From positions 48,541-112,540 of the forward strand of contig JAHBUC010000013.1 of assembly GCA_019638275.1 (NCBI GenBank): DNA of 64,000 nt, read 5' to 3'. The first letter of the stretch is position 1, and each line of letters starts with the position of its first letter. The stretch comes from Cyclobacteriaceae bacterium (GTDB taxonomy: Bacteria > Bacteroidota > Bacteroidia > Cytophagales > Cyclobacteriaceae). Both the position numbers and the translations under genes were made by a program. Positions 51,120 to 59,872 of the stretch are shown piece after piece. Below the pieces are notes generated by a model that did not search any database, was not told the DNA's origin, and saw nothing but the letters and a program-made list of their open reading frames with translations.

Positions 51120-51131
51120 TGACTTAAGTCA
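51120..51131. promoter_or_regulatory. Perfect palindrome TGACTTAAGTCA upstream of osmC
   Basis: A 12-bp perfect palindrome of the TGAC-N4-GTCA type, 48 bases before the osmC start. Together with similar dyads at 24435 and 57489 it suggests binding by a CRP/FNR-family regulator. Confidence 0.5.
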
Positions 51132-51178
51132 TACCCCTTATATACAAGCCATTGTTTCTTTGTTAAAACTTTTGAACC

Positions 51179-51634
51179 ATGGCTTTATCACATTCCTATA
51201 CCGTAAATCTTTCCTGGCAACACGATCGCCAGGGTGTACTTTTTAGCGAAGAACTAGCCAAAACCGTTGAAGTCGCCACTCCTCCTCCCTTCCCGAAAGG
51301 AGTAGAAAAAATCTGGTCGCCTGAACATTTGTTTACCGCAGCCGTGAGCAGTTGCTTTATGACCACTTTTCTGGCCATTGCAGAAAACTCCAAACTTGAA
51401 TTCGAAAGTTTTACCTGTAAGGCCAGTGGAAAACTGGAGCAGGTTGACGGTAAATACAAAATGACCGAGGTTTTACTTGAACCACAATTGGTTATTCCAA
51501 ACGATAATGATCAGGCCAGAGCCCTGCGTGTGCTGGAAAAAGCGGAAGCCGCCTGCCTGATAACAAACTCCATAACATCAACAGTCATCATGAAACCGAT
51601 AATTGTAATCGGTGGATTAGTCCCGGTACTGTAA
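51179..51634 (+). CDS. OsmC-family peroxiredoxin-like protein
   Basis: 151 residues. The two reactive cysteines are C59 (VSSCFMTTFLAIAE) and C126 (EAACLITNSI), as in OsmC/Ohr proteins. Family members reduce organic hydroperoxides in the cytoplasm. The LFTAAVSSC motif favours the OsmC/YhfA side rather than Ohr. It stands alone, with a CRP/FNR-type palindrome in its promoter region and a dispersed repeat further upstream. Confidence 0.9.
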   Translation: MALSHSYTVNLSWQHDRQGVLFSEELAKTVEVATPPPFPKGVEKIWSPEHLFTAAVSSCFMTTFLAIAENSKLEFESFTCKASGKLEQVDGKYKMTEVLLEPQLVIPNDNDQARALRVLEKAEAACLITNSITSTVIMKPIIVIGGLVPVL

Positions 51635-51785
51635 TTTTTCTCGTTTTCAAGCATTTCAAGGCAGTAGCCAACCTGCCATTACTCCCTACACCCGCTTTTT
51701 GCAAATGACGGGCAAGTGACGGGCTAAATACGCTATCCCAAAGCGGTAATACCCGTATCATTGCACAGCTAAACCGTATTGTACA

Positions 51786-52613
51786 ATGCAACAGCCCGAA
51801 CTCGGCAGGCGCTTAACCGCCCTGCGAAAAGAACGAAACCTTACCCAGGAAGAACTGGTAGAAAAAAGTCATGTAAGCGTGCGCACCATTCAACGCATTG
51901 AAGCGGGGGAAGTACTGCCACGTATGTCGACCGTGAAAATTTTGCTGGAAGCCTTGGGGGAATCGTATGAAACATTTTTAACGAAACCCACTAACATGGA
52001 AACAAGAACTGAACAATTGGAACATTCCGGCCGCGGCATACTGTTGACTGCCGTAATTGCCGGAGCAATTTATCTCGCTGTTGAAATAAGCTTAGGTGCC
52101 CTGGATATTGCCTGGCTAACTAAAGAGAGGGATTGGGAGCCCTGGCTGAACATGGTGTATATCGGTCTCACCGTAGTTATGATGGCTGCCTACACCCTGT
52201 TTGCAAGAGGATTTATTCTGTTGAGCAAATTATTTGAAAACAAACTGCTTACCATTGGCGCATACCTGATGATGGCTGCTGTGATTGGTGTTGGCATATT
52301 AGATTGCGTAACACTTTTTTCTGGCGACACAGAACGACTATGGCTGCCTTATTCCATTGCCGCTGCGGTCTCTGGAGCGCTCACCCTTGTATTCGGCATA
52401 GCGCTCATCCGGCTACAGGATGGTATGGGCGAGTTGTCACGCGTGGCAGGCATTTTGGAGATTCTCATTGGCTGTGCACTTGTTACGGTAATACTTTTCT
52501 TCATTGCGTATGTCATCATGATCCCAGCCATCGTTGTTGAAATACTGGTGCTGTACCGGGGGTATGAGTACCTGTCAAAGTCAACGGCTAATCAGGTGGC
52601 ACTGAGTGCTTGA
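51786..52613 (+). CDS. XRE-family regulator fused to a membrane domain
   Basis: 275 residues. An N-terminal helix-turn-helix (about 7-65; LTALRKERNLTQEELVEKSHVSVRTIQRIEAGEVLPRMSTV, split by its turn) is followed by about six membrane helices (GILLTAVIAGAIYLAVEISL, through TVILFFIAYVIMIPAIVVEILVL). This fusion suggests a membrane-bound transcription regulator. Similar XRE-membrane proteins occur in Bacteroidota; the signal is unknown. A repeat lies between it and the hydrolase gene. Confidence 0.85.
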   Translation: MQQPELGRRLTALRKERNLTQEELVEKSHVSVRTIQRIEAGEVLPRMSTVKILLEALGESYETFLTKPTNMETRTEQLEHSGRGILLTAVIAGAIYLAVEISLGALDIAWLTKERDWEPWLNMVYIGLTVVMMAAYTLFARGFILLSKLFENKLLTIGAYLMMAAVIGVGILDCVTLFSGDTERLWLPYSIAAAVSGALTLVFGIALIRLQDGMGELSRVAGILEILIGCALVTVILFFIAYVIMIPAIVVEILVLYRGYEYLSKSTANQVALSA

Positions 52614-52642
52614 TGTTTTAAGCACTCAAAAACCAGGATTTT

Positions 52643-52697
52643 AACCACATAGAAACATAGGGCGCATAGTTGATCAAGGCTATGGTTCTATGTGGTT
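52643..52697. repeat. 18-bp near-perfect inverted repeat
   Basis: aaccacatagaaacatag (52643-52660) pairs with ctatggttctatgtggtt (52680-52697) with one mismatch, around a 19-base loop. The aaccacatagaaacatag arm is of a type seen as a dispersed repeat in Bacteroidota genomes. It is the only feature in the gap after the XRE gene. Confidence 0.75.
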
Positions 52698-52740
52698 ATA
52701 TCTCCACCAAATCATTTTTACTACTTAATCCCATTAAACT

Positions 52741-53592
52741 ATGATTAAAAAAATAGTTCTCATTATCGTATTGTCTATTATTTTCATTGCATTCCTTTTA
52801 ACACAGTACACACCAACCCTTTCCGAGAATCATGGAAAGTTAGATATCAAACTATATCTTGGTGATAGCATTAATCAGCCACTCATAGTTGCATTTGGCG
52901 GAGGCTCTGGTGGAAACGATTGGACACGCAACTACCTCAAAGAAAAACGCGAGGAGTTTCTTACAAGAGGTTATGCCGTTTTGGCCATCGGCTATTTCAA
53001 TGCAGGTAACACACCTGATGCGCTTGATCGCATTTCGCTTAACGCCATTTCCGACACCATTATGAGTATAGCGAGACGACATCCGCAAATTGATACTACC
53101 AAAATTGCGCTTCTCGGTGGGTCAAAAGGTGGAGAGCTCATTCTGAACCTTGCCAGCCGATTTAATCACTTCAAAGCTGTTGTTGCGCTATCCACTTCAC
53201 ATGTCAGCTTTCCTGCCCTTACCTGGTCGGCCAATACATCTTCCTGGATGTATAATGGCATTGAAGTTCCATATGTTCCCGCTTCTTACGAAACAATCGC
53301 TCCGGCATTGAAAGGTGATTTGCACGAGGCATTTTCAATCATGCTTAAAAACAAAGAAGCTGTACAACAAGCGGAGATAGCGGTTGAAAGAATAAACGGG
53401 TCGATTCTGATTTTATCAGCCAAAAATGATGAGCAATGGCCTTCTACGTATATGTCAGAACAACTTATTGAGCGCCTGAAAGAAAAAGAATTTAAGCATT
53501 ACTTCCAGCATGTTACGCTAGAGGGTGGACATGTGGAGCCATTGAATCATTTCGGTTATGTGTATGACTTTCTGGATCAGCATTTCAAATAA
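52741..53592 (+). CDS. Exported or membrane-anchored alpha/beta hydrolase (BAAT-like)
   Basis: 283 residues with an N-terminal membrane or signal segment (IVLIIVLSIIFIAFLL). The hydrolase triad is S128 (LLGGSKGGEL), D230 (SAKNDEQWP) and H264 (EGGHVEPLNH). The layout resembles the C-terminal domain of bile-acid-CoA amino acid N-acyltransferase/acyl-CoA thioesterases, but with a serine nucleophile in place of cysteine. The substrate is unknown. The decayed beta-lactamase-like gene begins 5 bases downstream. Confidence 0.8.
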   Translation: MIKKIVLIIVLSIIFIAFLLTQYTPTLSENHGKLDIKLYLGDSINQPLIVAFGGGSGGNDWTRNYLKEKREEFLTRGYAVLAIGYFNAGNTPDALDRISLNAISDTIMSIARRHPQIDTTKIALLGGSKGGELILNLASRFNHFKAVVALSTSHVSFPALTWSANTSSWMYNGIEVPYVPASYETIAPALKGDLHEAFSIMLKNKEAVQQAEIAVERINGSILILSAKNDEQWPSTYMSEQLIERLKEKEFKHYFQHVTLEGGHVEPLNHFGYVYDFLDQHFK

Positions 53593-53597
53593 ATCTT

Positions 53598-54937
53598 ATG
53601 AAAAGAATCATCAAATATATAATTGTCGCTATCGTCTTCTCCTTCGTTTGGACAATTATAACAGTCTATGGTTCATTGAATGGTTAGTGGCATAAACCTA
53701 TTACGAAAAATAATGACACAGATTCATTTGTCACCGCAGTCAGGGAGGTTAACCATAATGAATTCGTTGGAAACTTTGCCATGGCTATCATGAAGAATGG
53801 TGAAGTTGAAAAGGAACTTTTCTATTCCCATAATAAACCAGTAGACAGAAACACAATTTTTCAGGTTTCATCTCTTTCAAAATTTGTATCTGCCGTGGGG
53901 ATAATGAAACTGACTGAAATGGGAAAAATAAACCTGGATACTCCTGTTAGTGGATACCTTACAAGGTGGCAGTTGCCACCAAGCAAATTTGATATTAAAC
54001 AAGTAACCGCTAGAAAAATTCTTAGTCACACCGCTGGCTTAACGGATGAACTTGGCTATAGTGGTTTTGAAAACCCGGATTCAGTGCAAACGCTCGAAGC
54101 ATCACTTACCAAAGCCAAAGATGCAGATAAGGGAAAAAGTGGTATGGTAGAAGTTGGTATCCAACCTGATTCCCGTTGGAAATACTCAGGTGGGGGTTAT
54201 ACGCTCTTGCAACTATTAGTTGAAGAAACAACCGGTCAATCTTTCAACGAATTTATGGTAGATAATTTGTTCAAACCTCTGAACATGAGAAGCAGCACGT
54301 ACATGATAAACGATACTTTAAATATCAGGTTATGTGAGTTCTTCAACAGTAACAAAACTTCAGCGCCTCATTTCTACTACTCATCGTTAGCTGCAACATC
54401 ACTTTACACATCACTAGCTGATTTGGAAATTTTCTTTCAATTATTTCTACGTGGTAATAATGGAGAACCCATCGGTAGGGGTCTATTGAGCCCTTCAACC
54501 CTAAAATCCATGAGAGAGGCCCACTGGGACATCATGGGCGAAAAAATATTTGGTTTAGGCTGTATGCTTTATATCGGTATAGAAAATAATGAAGACATCT
54601 TCGGGCATGATGGAAAAAGTACACCTCCTATTAATACAGCTACCGTATCAACCCTGTTACAGGTGATGGAATAATCGTTTTAGAAACTGGAAATCCTGAT
54701 CTGGCAACCCGAATAGCAAGCGATTGGGTGTTTCTGAAAACGGGAAAAGTTGACACTTTGCTCTTTACCATGCAATCAGGCAAAATGTTCAAAATGATTC
54801 TTATTGGAATGATTGTAATCGTGCTCGCTGTTATTGGAATAGGGTTGAAAAGAAATTTATTCACCCCACCCGCTTCGCCTTATACCCATCCTTCACCAGC
54901 AACTGCACCACACGATCGCGGAAATCACCTTGAATGA
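53598..54937 (+). pseudogene. Class-C beta-lactamase-like serine hydrolase, disrupted
   Basis: A frame from ATG 53598 starts with a membrane segment (YIIVAIVFSFVWTIITVYGS), meets an in-frame TAG at 53685-53687, and continues in the same frame to a typical serine hydrolase with the S-x-x-K motif SLSKF and the tyrosine/serine region WKYSGGGYTLLQ. It then stops at 54674, but its real end continues one frame over from about 54644 (RINPVTGDGIIVLETGNP...). The second lesion fits a lost T in GCTTAC. The longest intact frame (53781-54674) would lack the N-terminus and the end. Two separate lesions favour real decay. Confidence 0.8.
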
Positions 54938-55208
54938 TAATTTCGCCATCTTTTACCGAACCACCGGTACCGCATTTGTTCTTCAATGTTTTACCGAGCG
55001 TTTCTAAATCATTTGCTGTGCCGATAAAGCCGGTTACCAACGTAACCTGTTTGCCTGCCCTTCCACTTTTATCAAGAAGCACCTTTAATTGTTGTTGCTG
55101 GGGTGGCAAGGTAGCCGTTTCATCATCCTGCTGGTAGCTATAATTAAAATCGGATGATGTTGAGTACACTACCCCTTCGCGGTTTTTCCAGTCGTTTTTC
55201 TTGGCCAT
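54861..55208 (-). CDS. yciH: SUI1/eIF1-like translation factor (YciH family)
   Basis: 115 residues. The C-terminal SUI1 domain has RAGKQVTLVTGFIG, LGKTLKNKCGTGGSVKDGEIIIQGDFRDRVVQLL-type sequence (split here by position), with the CGTGG loop characteristic of eIF1/YciH. The N-terminus is a charged tail with a QQQQ run. Bacterial members may influence start-codon selection. It runs against the 3' remnant of the decayed hydrolase gene, overlapping it by 77 bases, and is followed upstream by a DnaJ gene with a 1-base gap. Confidence 0.9.
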   Translation of the reverse strand: MAKKNDWKNREGVVYSTSSDFNYSYQQDDETATLPPQQQQLKVLLDKSGRAGKQVTLVTGFIGTANDLETLGKTLKNKCGTGGSVKDGEIIIQGDFRDRVVQLLVKDGYKAKRVG

Positions 55209-55209
55209 A

Positions 55210-55989
55210 TTAAAACATCAGAATAATGGTAAAGATAAGCACGAATGTATTCACAATACCCAGGTTAAACCGCAATTCAGCGGCCCCTATTTTAAAAGCA
55301 ATCATCAATGAGCAACATCCAACAATCAGCGGAAGAAAAAGGAAGTTATCGTACAGCGAAGCAAAATCATTTAAAATAATCCTCCCGCCTGCTCCTTCCA
55401 CCCGAAGTAATTCCTTTAACAATCGGGTCTCCACAAAAATTATCGGGTCGCCTGCATGGGTACCAACAAAATCTTCACGTCTTAATTTCAATTCACGTCC
55501 GGATTCAGAAACCATTATCGTTGCATTGCCTCTGCCGGTATCTGAAACATAAAAATGCCGGATCGTATCCTCATTTCGCTTTGCTGGCAGCATAATGTCA
55601 ATCAACAAAATGAGACAAACCCCTAAACCAACGCGTGCGATATTAATCAGGTAAGGCATTACCCATTCAATCATTTCGTTGTGGGTGGGCCCTTTGGGTG
55701 GCGGTGGCTTATAGGCTCCTCTTCTTCGGTATGCGCGGTCGCGATGCGGTGGTGTTTCCGCTACAACGATTGTTGAGAATGGATGCTGTAACGTGTAATC
55801 ATAGGCACTGCGCTTAACCGGGTCACCCAATACATCATAGGCTTCATTTACTTCTTTGATCAATTCCGTTGCCTGCGGATCAGGATTGATATCCGGATGC
55901 AGTTGTTGCACAAGCCTGCGATAAGCCCGTTTTATATCGCTGGCATGGGCCGTTGGCGATACACCCAAAATCCTGTAATAATCCTTCAT
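55210..55989 (-). CDS. Membrane-associated DnaJ-domain protein
   Basis: 259 residues. The J domain (about 1-65) has the HPD motif in QLHPDINPD and ends YDVLGDPVKRSAYD. After a proline/arginine-rich linker come hydrophobic segments near 110-130 (VGLGVCLILLIDIML), 215-235 and 240-259. A J domain on a membrane protein suggests it recruits Hsp70 (DnaK) to the membrane. Translation starts just downstream of a terminator that closes the Usp gene; it precedes yciH by 1 base. Confidence 0.88.
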   Translation of the reverse strand: MKDYYRILGVSPTAHASDIKRAYRRLVQQLHPDINPDPQATELIKEVNEAYDVLGDPVKRSAYDYTLQHPFSTIVVAETPPHRDRAYRRRGAYKPPPPKGPTHNEMIEWVMPYLINIARVGLGVCLILLIDIMLPAKRNEDTIRHFYVSDTGRGNATIMVSESGRELKLRREDFVGTHAGDPIIFVETRLLKELLRVEGAGGRIILNDFASLYDNFLFLPLIVGCCSLMIAFKIGAAELRFNLGIVNTFVLIFTIILMF

Positions 55990-55990
55990 G

Positions 55991-56020
55991 AAAAAAGCCC
56001 GGAAGAAAATCCTCCGGGCT
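55991..56020 (-). terminator. Intrinsic terminator between Usp and DnaJ genes
   Basis: agcccgga (55996-56003) pairs with tccgggct (56013-56020). On the minus strand the stem is followed by six Ts (55991-55996). It ends the upstream universal stress gene 1 base before the DnaJ-gene start. Confidence 0.85.
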
Positions 56021-56045
56021 GTGCTTGATTTTAATCGTTACTCAA

Positions 56046-56900
56046 TTATTTCCGATGTTTCACCACAAATGTAAGCACAGGGCGCTTGCTGTGGTTCACT
56101 ACATCTTCGGCAATACTACCGGCCAGCACGTGTGCGAAACCTGTACGGCCATGGGTAGCCATCGCGATCATGTCGGCATTGATGCTTTCAGCAAAATAAA
56201 TAATACCTTCTTCTTCGGTAATATCGTTAAATACGTTAACCGTATAATTTTTAAGCTGCAGCTTCTTAGCAAAGTCGTTCATGTACTTCTTCACCACGGC
56301 ATCGCGTTGAAAATTTCCTGGCGTATTGATGCGCACAAGGTGAATGGTTGAGTCGTACATCGTTTGTGCCTTCTTCACAATTCGTGAAAACACCTCTTCA
56401 TCTTTGCTCATGGAAGTGGCGTACACAATATTTTTAAACTCTGAACGAATGGGTTTCTTTTGAATGGTCAGTACCGGGCAATGTGCATGGCGAACAACTT
56501 TTTCGGTGTTCGAACCGATAATCATCTCGGCCAGGTTTGATTTTCCGGCTGTACCCATTACTACCAGATCTACTTTATGCTCAGTAATAATGGCGCGCAT
56601 ACCGTGATAGGGTGACCCCAGGCGCAACTCCTGCACAACTTTTACACCGGAAAAGAATGAGCTCTCCGCGAATCGCTCCATTTGCTTACGCGAACGCTCA
56701 ATGAGTTTCATGGTGAAGAGTTTATCCTCCATGTCGGCATACGCAATTTCACCGGTTACTTTTAAGGATTCTTTTGATCCTTCTTCAATAACATGCAGCA
56801 GGATCAATTGGGCCCCCGATTTCCGGGCAATGCCACTGGCTACCTCAGCAGCGGTTTGGGCTTCTTTGGAAAAATCGGTAGGGACGAGTATCTTTTTCAT
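56046..56900 (-). CDS. Tandem-domain universal stress protein
   Basis: 284 residues in two UspA domains of about 140 each. The first starts ILVPTDFSKEAQTAAEVASGIA and has the ATP-binding-type GTAGKSNLAEMIIGSNTEKVVRHAHCPVL. The second starts NIVYATSMSKDEEVFSRIVK and ends ATHGRTGFAHVLAGSIAEDVVNHSKRPVL, where G-x2-G-x9-G(S) is visible. It is a cytoplasmic protein induced under stress or low oxygen in many bacteria. It is followed upstream by a second Usp gene and faces a CRP/FNR-type dyad beyond it. Confidence 0.92.
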   Translation of the reverse strand: MKKILVPTDFSKEAQTAAEVASGIARKSGAQLILLHVIEEGSKESLKVTGEIAYADMEDKLFTMKLIERSRKQMERFAESSFFSGVKVVQELRLGSPYHGMRAIITEHKVDLVVMGTAGKSNLAEMIIGSNTEKVVRHAHCPVLTIQKKPIRSEFKNIVYATSMSKDEEVFSRIVKKAQTMYDSTIHLVRINTPGNFQRDAVVKKYMNDFAKKLQLKNYTVNVFNDITEEEGIIYFAESINADMIAMATHGRTGFAHVLAGSIAEDVVNHSKRPVLTFVVKHRK

Positions 56901-56972
56901 AAGCTATGTTGTTTGCAGTTGCTAAAATTATAATTTTTATCGTATAAACAAACGCGATCAGCGTAATAATCC

Positions 56973-57407
56973 TCAAACCGTTTCAACAACAACCTCCGGA
57001 ACAATGAGCACCGGAATTTTAATGGCATTAAGAAAATGATTGAATGTAAGACCTTTATGCTCATTCATGGTAATAGCCAATTGCTGGCCAATTACCACAC
57101 ATGAAACTTTATTGCTTCTTACATAATATTCAATGCGATCGGCCATAAACCCGATTTCAGTTATAAACTCAACCGGAACATGGGTTTTATCAGCCTGGAT
57201 TTTCTTCATTAACACATCAAAAGCATCGCGGGCAGCTACTTCAGTTTTTCTCCGGTATTCGGCAATCCCTTCGCCATTGTGCTCCAGTAAGCGATAGGCA
57301 AACAAGGCAATCAGGCTGGTTTGCTTTTCAGCGGCCAATTCCAATGCTGCGCGCAGGGCTCTCTCTGAGGCCCCGTTCAGGTCTATCGCACAAAGTATTG
57401 CCTTCAT
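56973..57407 (-). CDS. Universal stress protein, single domain
   Basis: 144 residues. The UspA fold is recognisable (AILCAIDLNGASERALRAALELAAEKQTS start and the closing NHFLNAIKIPVLIVPE), but the nucleotide motif G-x2-G-x9-G is degraded (VVIGQQLAITMNEHKG), so ATP binding is doubtful. The gene is divergent from the PAS-kinase operon, with a TGAT-N4-GTCA dyad in the shared gap. Confidence 0.8.
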   Translation of the reverse strand: MKAILCAIDLNGASERALRAALELAAEKQTSLIALFAYRLLEHNGEGIAEYRRKTEVAARDAFDVLMKKIQADKTHVPVEFITEIGFMADRIEYYVRSNKVSCVVIGQQLAITMNEHKGLTFNHFLNAIKIPVLIVPEVVVETV

Positions 57408-57488
57408 AATTTATTCGAGACTAGGTTTCCAGCTACGAACGTAGGTGGTTTTTAACCCGATCATCACGACATGCATCAATTCCTACCC

Positions 57489-57500
57489 TGATTTTTGTCA
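57489..57500. promoter_or_regulatory. CRP/FNR-type dyad between Usp and PAS-kinase genes
   Basis: TGATTTTTGTCA (TGAY-N4-RTCA) lies 39 bases before the kinase ATG and 82 bases from the divergent Usp start. It could serve both genes and would allow the receiver-CRP regulator of this operon to control its own expression. Confidence 0.45.
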
Positions 57501-57539
57501 TACTTGCGCGGTTCATTATCTTGGAGGAGTTTTAAAATC

Positions 57540-58814
57540 ATGCAAAACACCTTCGAAATAGCGTTTAACTCATCAGAAACCTTCCGGGAAATTTTCCAGG
57601 GATCAGCCGAAGGCATCCTGATGGTAGACGAAAAAGGCATTATTCAACTGGCCAATCCGGTATCGGAAAGGATGTTTGGATATACAACCGGTGAACTGAC
57701 AGGCAAACCCCTGGAGATTCTGCTTCCTAACCGGTACCAATCCAAACACGTAAACTATCGCGAGCAATTCCATAAAAACCCGTCACCCAGGCGCATGGGT
57801 ATTGGCCGCGATCTGATGGCCATTCGTAAAGATGGGCGCGAATTTCCCGTTGAAGTCAGCCTGAGTTACAAGGAAATCAACAACCTGTTTATGGTGGTGG
57901 CCTTTGTGATTGACATTACCGAACGAAAAAAAGTTGAAGGAGCCCTTAAGCAAAGTGAAGAACAACTGTTGTTATATGCCGCTGAATTGGAGAAAAAGGT
58001 ACAGGCCCGAACGGATGCACTCAATAAATTAGTGGAAGACCTGGAGCGCGCCAATAACTTTTTGCAGGAGCAGATAGCCGAACGGAAAAAGGCCGAAGAA
58101 GAAACAAAAAAGGCCTTGGCGAAAGAACGGGAACTAAATGAACTGAAAACAAAATTCGTTTCCATTGCCTCGCACGAATTTCGCACCCCGCTGAGCACGG
58201 TTATGAGTTCGGCTTCACTGGTACAGCAGTATAAAGACAAAGGCGATCTTGAAAAAATCGATAAGCACATACAGCGCATTAAATCATCGGTAAACCACCT
58301 TACTGCCATTTTAAACGATTTCCTCTCGCTAGGTAAACTGGAAGAAGGCCGGGTTGAAATTGAGCGCGAAGAAGTGAACGTGGACGAATTTTTTAATGAA
58401 ATTCACGAAGAAATCAGACCATTGCTAAAAGAAGGACAAACCATAGAGCTCTCATGCACCTTGAAGAATAAAAACATTCCCCTCGACCGCAGGGTAATGC
58501 GCAACATCTTGTTTAACCTGATTTCCAATGCCAGCAAATATTCCGATCGAAACAAAACCATACACCTTACCTGCAAAGAGAGTAAGAACGACCTGGTGAT
58601 CAGCATTCGGGATGAAGGCATTGGCATACCGGAGCACGAAATCAAGCACCTTTTCGAGCGGTTTTTCAGGGCAACCAATGCCACCAATATTCAAGGAACC
58701 GGTTTGGGATTGAACATTGTAAAACGATATGTAGATTTGCTGGACGGAAAGATTGATTTTGAAAGTTACGAAGGAAAAGGAAGTACATTCACCCTAACAT
58801 TACCCATCACATGA
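57540..58814 (+). CDS. PAS-domain sensor histidine kinase
   Basis: 424 residues from ATG 57540, preceded by GGAGGAG (57523-57529); an extension to a TTG at 57495 is unlikely. A PAS domain (about 12-135; GILMVDEKGIIQLANPVSERMFGYT) is followed by a long coiled coil, the HisKA box SIASHEFRTPLSTVMSS and an ATPase domain with NLISNASKYS, DEGIGI and GTGLGLNIV. No membrane helices. It overlaps the regulator gene by 4 bases and so is its cognate kinase. Confidence 0.93.
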   Translation: MQNTFEIAFNSSETFREIFQGSAEGILMVDEKGIIQLANPVSERMFGYTTGELTGKPLEILLPNRYQSKHVNYREQFHKNPSPRRMGIGRDLMAIRKDGREFPVEVSLSYKEINNLFMVVAFVIDITERKKVEGALKQSEEQLLLYAAELEKKVQARTDALNKLVEDLERANNFLQEQIAERKKAEEETKKALAKERELNELKTKFVSIASHEFRTPLSTVMSSASLVQQYKDKGDLEKIDKHIQRIKSSVNHLTAILNDFLSLGKLEEGRVEIEREEVNVDEFFNEIHEEIRPLLKEGQTIELSCTLKNKNIPLDRRVMRNILFNLISNASKYSDRNKTIHLTCKESKNDLVISIRDEGIGIPEHEIKHLFERFFRATNATNIQGTGLGLNIVKRYVDLLDGKIDFESYEGKGSTFTLTLPIT

Positions 58815-59872
58815 AGAAGATCTTATTGATTGAAGACAATCCGGATGTGCGCGAAAACACGGCAGAAATTTTATCTCTTGCCAATTACGATGTGCATACC
58901 GCTGAAAACGGAAAAGTTGGGATTGAACTTGCCAGCAAAGAAAAACCCGATTTGATCATTTGCGACATTATGATGCCGGAACTGGATGGGTATGGCGTGT
59001 TGCACATCCTCAGTAAAAAACCTGAAACGGCCAGCATTCCATTTATCTTCCTCACAGCAAAAACAGAAAAAGCCGATATCCGAAAGGGCATGACGCTTGG
59101 CGCTGACGATTACCTGACCAAACCCTTTGATGATACCGATTTATTGAACGCAGTAGAGGCACGCCTAAATAAAATCAGCTTGCTGAAAAAACAGTATGCT
59201 GCTGATGCCTCCGGACTGGACCAGTTTATTGAAGATGCGCAACGTGTACTCAACCTGAACGATTTGGCCAAAGACCGGAAGGTGAAAACCTATAAAAAGA
59301 AAACCGGCATTTACATGGAGGGTGAATTACCAAACAACTTATACTTTGTTAAATCGGGTAACGTAAAATCGTTTCGCACCAATGCCGATGGAAAAGAACT
59401 GATCATCTCATTATATAAGGAGGGCGACTTCTTCGGCTACGAGGCCATTCTTGAAAACAATAACTATGGCGAATCGGCCATGGCGTTGGAAGACAGTGAA
59501 CTAACGGTTATCCCCCGTCATGATTTTTTAACCCTGCTGCACGGCCACCCGGAAATTTCCCGCACGTTTGTTTCCATGTTGTGTAAAAAAATAGCCGAGA
59601 AAGAAGCACAACTGCTCAACCTGGCATACAACTCGGTTCGTCAACGCACAGCCGAAGCGTTGCTTAAAATTCATACGCTCAAAGAAAAAGATGTGGTTTC
59701 CATTTCACGCGATGACCTGGCCAAGATGGTGGGCACAGCTTCGGAATCCGTTATTCGAGTATTGTCTGATTTCCGCGAAGAAGGCATTATTTCCATCGAT
59801 GGTGGAAAGATCAATGTGTTACACCCGCACAAACTCGAACAGGTAGTGAAGTGGAATGTGGCGAGAGGGTGA
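58811..59872 (+). CDS. Receiver-CRP fusion transcription regulator
   Basis: 353 residues in three parts. The receiver (about 1-120) has phospho-acceptor D52 and K104 in YLTKPF. A cyclic-nucleotide-binding-like beta-barrel follows (about 150-265; YMEGELPNNLYFVKSGNVKSF, GDFFGYEAI). The C-terminal Crp helix-turn-helix (about 285-345) reads SRDDLAKMVGTASESVIRVLSDF. The E and R of SESVIR match the residues with which CRP/FNR contact TGA half-sites. It should bind dyads of the TGA-N6-TCA type under control of the adjacent kinase. Confidence 0.92.
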   Translation: MKKILLIEDNPDVRENTAEILSLANYDVHTAENGKVGIELASKEKPDLIICDIMMPELDGYGVLHILSKKPETASIPFIFLTAKTEKADIRKGMTLGADDYLTKPFDDTDLLNAVEARLNKISLLKKQYAADASGLDQFIEDAQRVLNLNDLAKDRKVKTYKKKTGIYMEGELPNNLYFVKSGNVKSFRTNADGKELIISLYKEGDFFGYEAILENNNYGESAMALEDSELTVIPRHDFLTLLHGHPEISRTFVSMLCKKIAEKEAQLLNLAYNSVRQRTAEALLKIHTLKEKDVVSISRDDLAKMVGTASESVIRVLSDFREEGIISIDGGKINVLHPHKLEQVVKWNVARG

